64,000 nucleotides of DNA from Diprion similis (Eukaryota; Arthropoda; Insecta; Hymenoptera; Diprionidae), in the NCBI RefSeq assembly GCF_021155765.1, contig NC_060106.1, positions 21,726,031 through 21,790,030 of the forward strand, in the 5' to 3' direction. The position numbers and the translations under genes are program-made. Positions 63,127 to 64,000 of the stretch are shown piece after piece. Positions within the stretch are counted from its first letter, which is position 1. The number at the start of each line of letters is the position of its first letter. Under the pieces are notes generated by a model. It saw only the letters and a program-made list of their open reading frames with translations. It had not been told where the DNA came from and did no database searches.

Positions 63127-64000
63127 GTATGATATTCTCCATGTTTCTCATTTTAATCACTACTTTATCGTAATTTAGAAAAAAACTAAAACTAAAACGC
63201 TCAACAACTTATCAGTGAAATCGACTTTTAAGTTTACAGTTACTTTTTTTCTTGACGATGAATAACGTTTTGGCCTCAGGGAACATCCCAAACTAACCAT
63301 CAGAGCATTTCATCCTTATAAAAACGTGTTGATCAATACCAACGAATGCTTAGCTGAAATCAATGAGTTGTTAGCAAATAGTTACACATATGTTCAACTT
63401 GACAAATACCTTATGAAGCATTCTGTGAAACAAAGTAACAACATTATTAACCATTGACTCGTGAGTGACTGTATCAGCATCAAACTGGACAGATATTTGA
63501 AATATTCCACTTATAATATGCAAAGTGCATACATGTCCCGTATAGACTGTTTGCGTTTAATACCAGTTATATAACATATAACTTGACGACATTTTGTTCA
63601 CGAACACCAAGCTGTATTTTAGGTGAAACTACGCATCACATCATGAGGAATTCCTGGTCATTAATAGAAAGTATAACAAGCATTAGCATTCCATCTAATC
63701 CCAAACTAATCTTCCTCAATTTAAAATCACTTTTTACCAATGAAGATGGAATTCTTACATGATATGAAACTAATGTATCGAAACTATCTATCTTGTACAT
63801 GTAAATCAACGATATCTGCAGATAGAGGGTGTGGCTACCGAATGAGTCTTTTGGTTGTTTATCTGTTAATGGAAAACTAGAGAGTGAAGTCATTGCGAGA
63901 TTATATTAGGGTCTTTCCTTTTTTGGAAGGCACGTCCAAAATATTGTCACGTGTCTCGTTGTAGACTACGTTAAAGATGTAGTCTCCAAATTCTAGCAAG
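63127..64000 (+). other. Start of transportin intron 2 (continues past the window)
   Basis: No exon encoding the expected next transportin segment was found. The stretch contains a 59-codon open frame without ATG at 63281-63457, listed separately. Confidence 0.55.
63281..63457 (+). pseudogene. Unrecognised protein-like open fragment inside the transportin intron
   Basis: After an AG at 63278-63279, a frame beginning EHPKLTIRAFHPYKN is open to TGA at 63455-63457 and has ordinary amino-acid composition (for example NECLAEINELLANSYTYVQL). It lacks its own ATG and does not match transportin. It could be a remnant of a transposon-encoded or duplicated gene, an alternative terminal exon, or chance. 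Confidence 0.2.

Overview
This is a window of a eukaryotic nuclear genome, most likely an insect and probably a hymenopteran. The evidence is compact spliced genes with GT-AG introns, AATAAA signals, many CpG dinucleotides, abundant microsatellites and short inverted-repeat elements, and protein families with clear animal relatives. The hymenopteran placement is inference only. There is no prokaryotic gene organisation and no CRISPR array, and I recognised no rRNA or tRNA gene.

Layout. 1-4.5 kb: no convincing gene. 4.7-8.2 kb, + strand: a complete three-exon BRD7/BRD9 bromodomain gene. 8.3-34.8 kb: a long gene desert with at least five short non-autonomous or inverted-repeat elements, simple repeats and three GC/CpG-rich islands (about 23.5, 29.1 and 33.0 kb) that could be promoters or non-coding first exons. 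34.8-39.75 kb, - strand: two tandem, strongly diverged ODAD4/TTC25-like TPR genes, one single-exon and one with three coding exons. 40.5-42.3 kb, + strand and head-to-head with the second ODAD4-like gene: a protein with three MATH/TRAF-like segments, a coiled coil and a His tract. Its frame stays open for 139 codons beyond a TGA. 42.8-48.3 kb: mostly AT-rich non-coding sequence with one MITE copy. 48.3-56.8 kb, + strand: two tandem SLC52 riboflavin-transporter genes with different exon structures. 58.3-60.7 kb, + strand: a complete seven-exon FBXW9-like F-box/WD40 gene. 62.2 kb to the end, + strand: the first two coding exons of transportin-1 (TNPO1), which continues beyond the window.

The genes do not form one pathway. 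They cover chromatin remodelling (BRD7/9), ciliary dynein docking (ODAD4-like pair), an uncharacterised MATH-type scaffold, vitamin B2 uptake (SLC52 pair), ubiquitin ligase substrate recognition (FBXW9) and nuclear import (TNPO1). The most interesting points are the possible stop-codon readthrough at 42336, the two local duplications (ODAD4-like, SLC52), a tight 98-nt hairpin in the 3' UTR of the first SLC52 gene, and several inverted-repeat element families. All exon joins were derived by hand from splice consensus plus reading-frame continuity; there is no transcript evidence.
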